A stretch of DNA of 6,151 bases from Fidelibacterota bacterium. GTDB taxonomy: Bacteria; Fidelibacterota; Marinisomatia; Marinisomatales; TCS55. The notes under the pieces are model-generated. The model did not search any database, was not told where the DNA came from, and saw only the letters and a list, made by a program, of their open reading frames with translations. Below are positions 6,142-6,151 of the stretch, piece by piece. Where the stretch lies: positions 10,975-17,125 of the forward strand of contig PBBH01000003.1 in the NCBI GenBank assembly GCA_002716525.1, written 5' to 3'. Position 1 is the first letter of the stretch; every line of letters starts with the position of its first letter. A program made the translations under genes and the position numbers.

Positions 6142-6151
6142 TTTAAAGGAC
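6118..6151 (-). promoter_or_regulatory. PyrR-binding RNA hairpin in the pyr leader
   Basis: The minus strand reads CCTTTAAACCGTTCC, then AGAGAG, then AAGGTAAGG. It contains UCCAGAGAG, the core of the PyrR-binding loop of Bacillus pyr leaders, with the typical UUUAA bulge region on the 5' side. The lower stem is GUCCUU (6151-6146) with AAGGGC (6123-6118), including one G-U pair. The upper stem is ACC (6142-6140) with GGU (6126-6124), plus UU/AA after a bulged G. The usual GGCU after the loop is replaced by AAGGU, so the upper stem differs from the Bacillus consensus. The window ends at the hairpin base, so more stem and the promoter may lie outside. Confidence 0.8.

Noticed and set aside
1..6151. 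Search for a defence system, mobile element, CRISPR array or other unusual system
   Set aside because: Every coding region is a recognised housekeeping gene with intact motifs, spacing is tight, and no direct-repeat array, integrase, transposase or tRNA site is visible.

Overview
The window holds two gene blocks, both on the minus strand: a pyrimidine-synthesis operon (pyrR-pyrB-pyrC) followed by a translation operon (rplM-rpsI-rpsB-tsf-pyrH-frr). Reading in the direction of transcription, from position 6151 down to 1, they follow one another with only one real intergenic gap. All eight full-length genes and the truncated frr look intact. I see no mobile element, CRISPR array, tRNA, rRNA or foreign insert, and no gene-free stretch longer than about 115 bases.

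Positions 6151-6037 are the pyrR leader RNA. It carries a PyrR-binding hairpin, a Rho-independent terminator ending in a U-run, and two candidate antiterminator helices that compete with both. This is a complete-looking pyr attenuator: when UMP or UTP is plentiful, PyrR should hold the hairpin closed, let the terminator form and switch off its own operon. The promoter lies beyond the window edge. The encoded PyrR keeps both its PRPP-binding motif and the residues linked to RNA binding in Bacillus. PyrB and PyrC carry out the second and third steps of de novo UMP synthesis. The carAB, pyrD, pyrE and pyrF genes are not here.

A 78-base spacer (3178-3255) with overlapping inverted repeats and a short T-run separates pyrC from rplM. 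It may end the pyr transcript, regulate the ribosomal operon, or both. Ribosomal proteins L13, S9 and S2, elongation factor Ts, UMP kinase and ribosome recycling factor then follow with overlaps or gaps of at most 7 bases, which implies one transcript. UMP kinase acts on the end product of the pyr pathway, so both blocks touch the UMP/UTP pool.

The organism is a bacterium of moderate to low GC. The rplM-rpsI-rpsB-tsf-pyrH-frr order, S9 and L13 sequences that resemble Bacteroidota-type proteins, and translation genes mostly lacking Shine-Dalgarno sequences suggest the FCB superphylum or a neighbouring lineage such as Marinimicrobia. This is inference from memory of the families, not a search result. 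Most of the window is ordinary housekeeping DNA; the part most worth checking is the diverged pyr attenuator.
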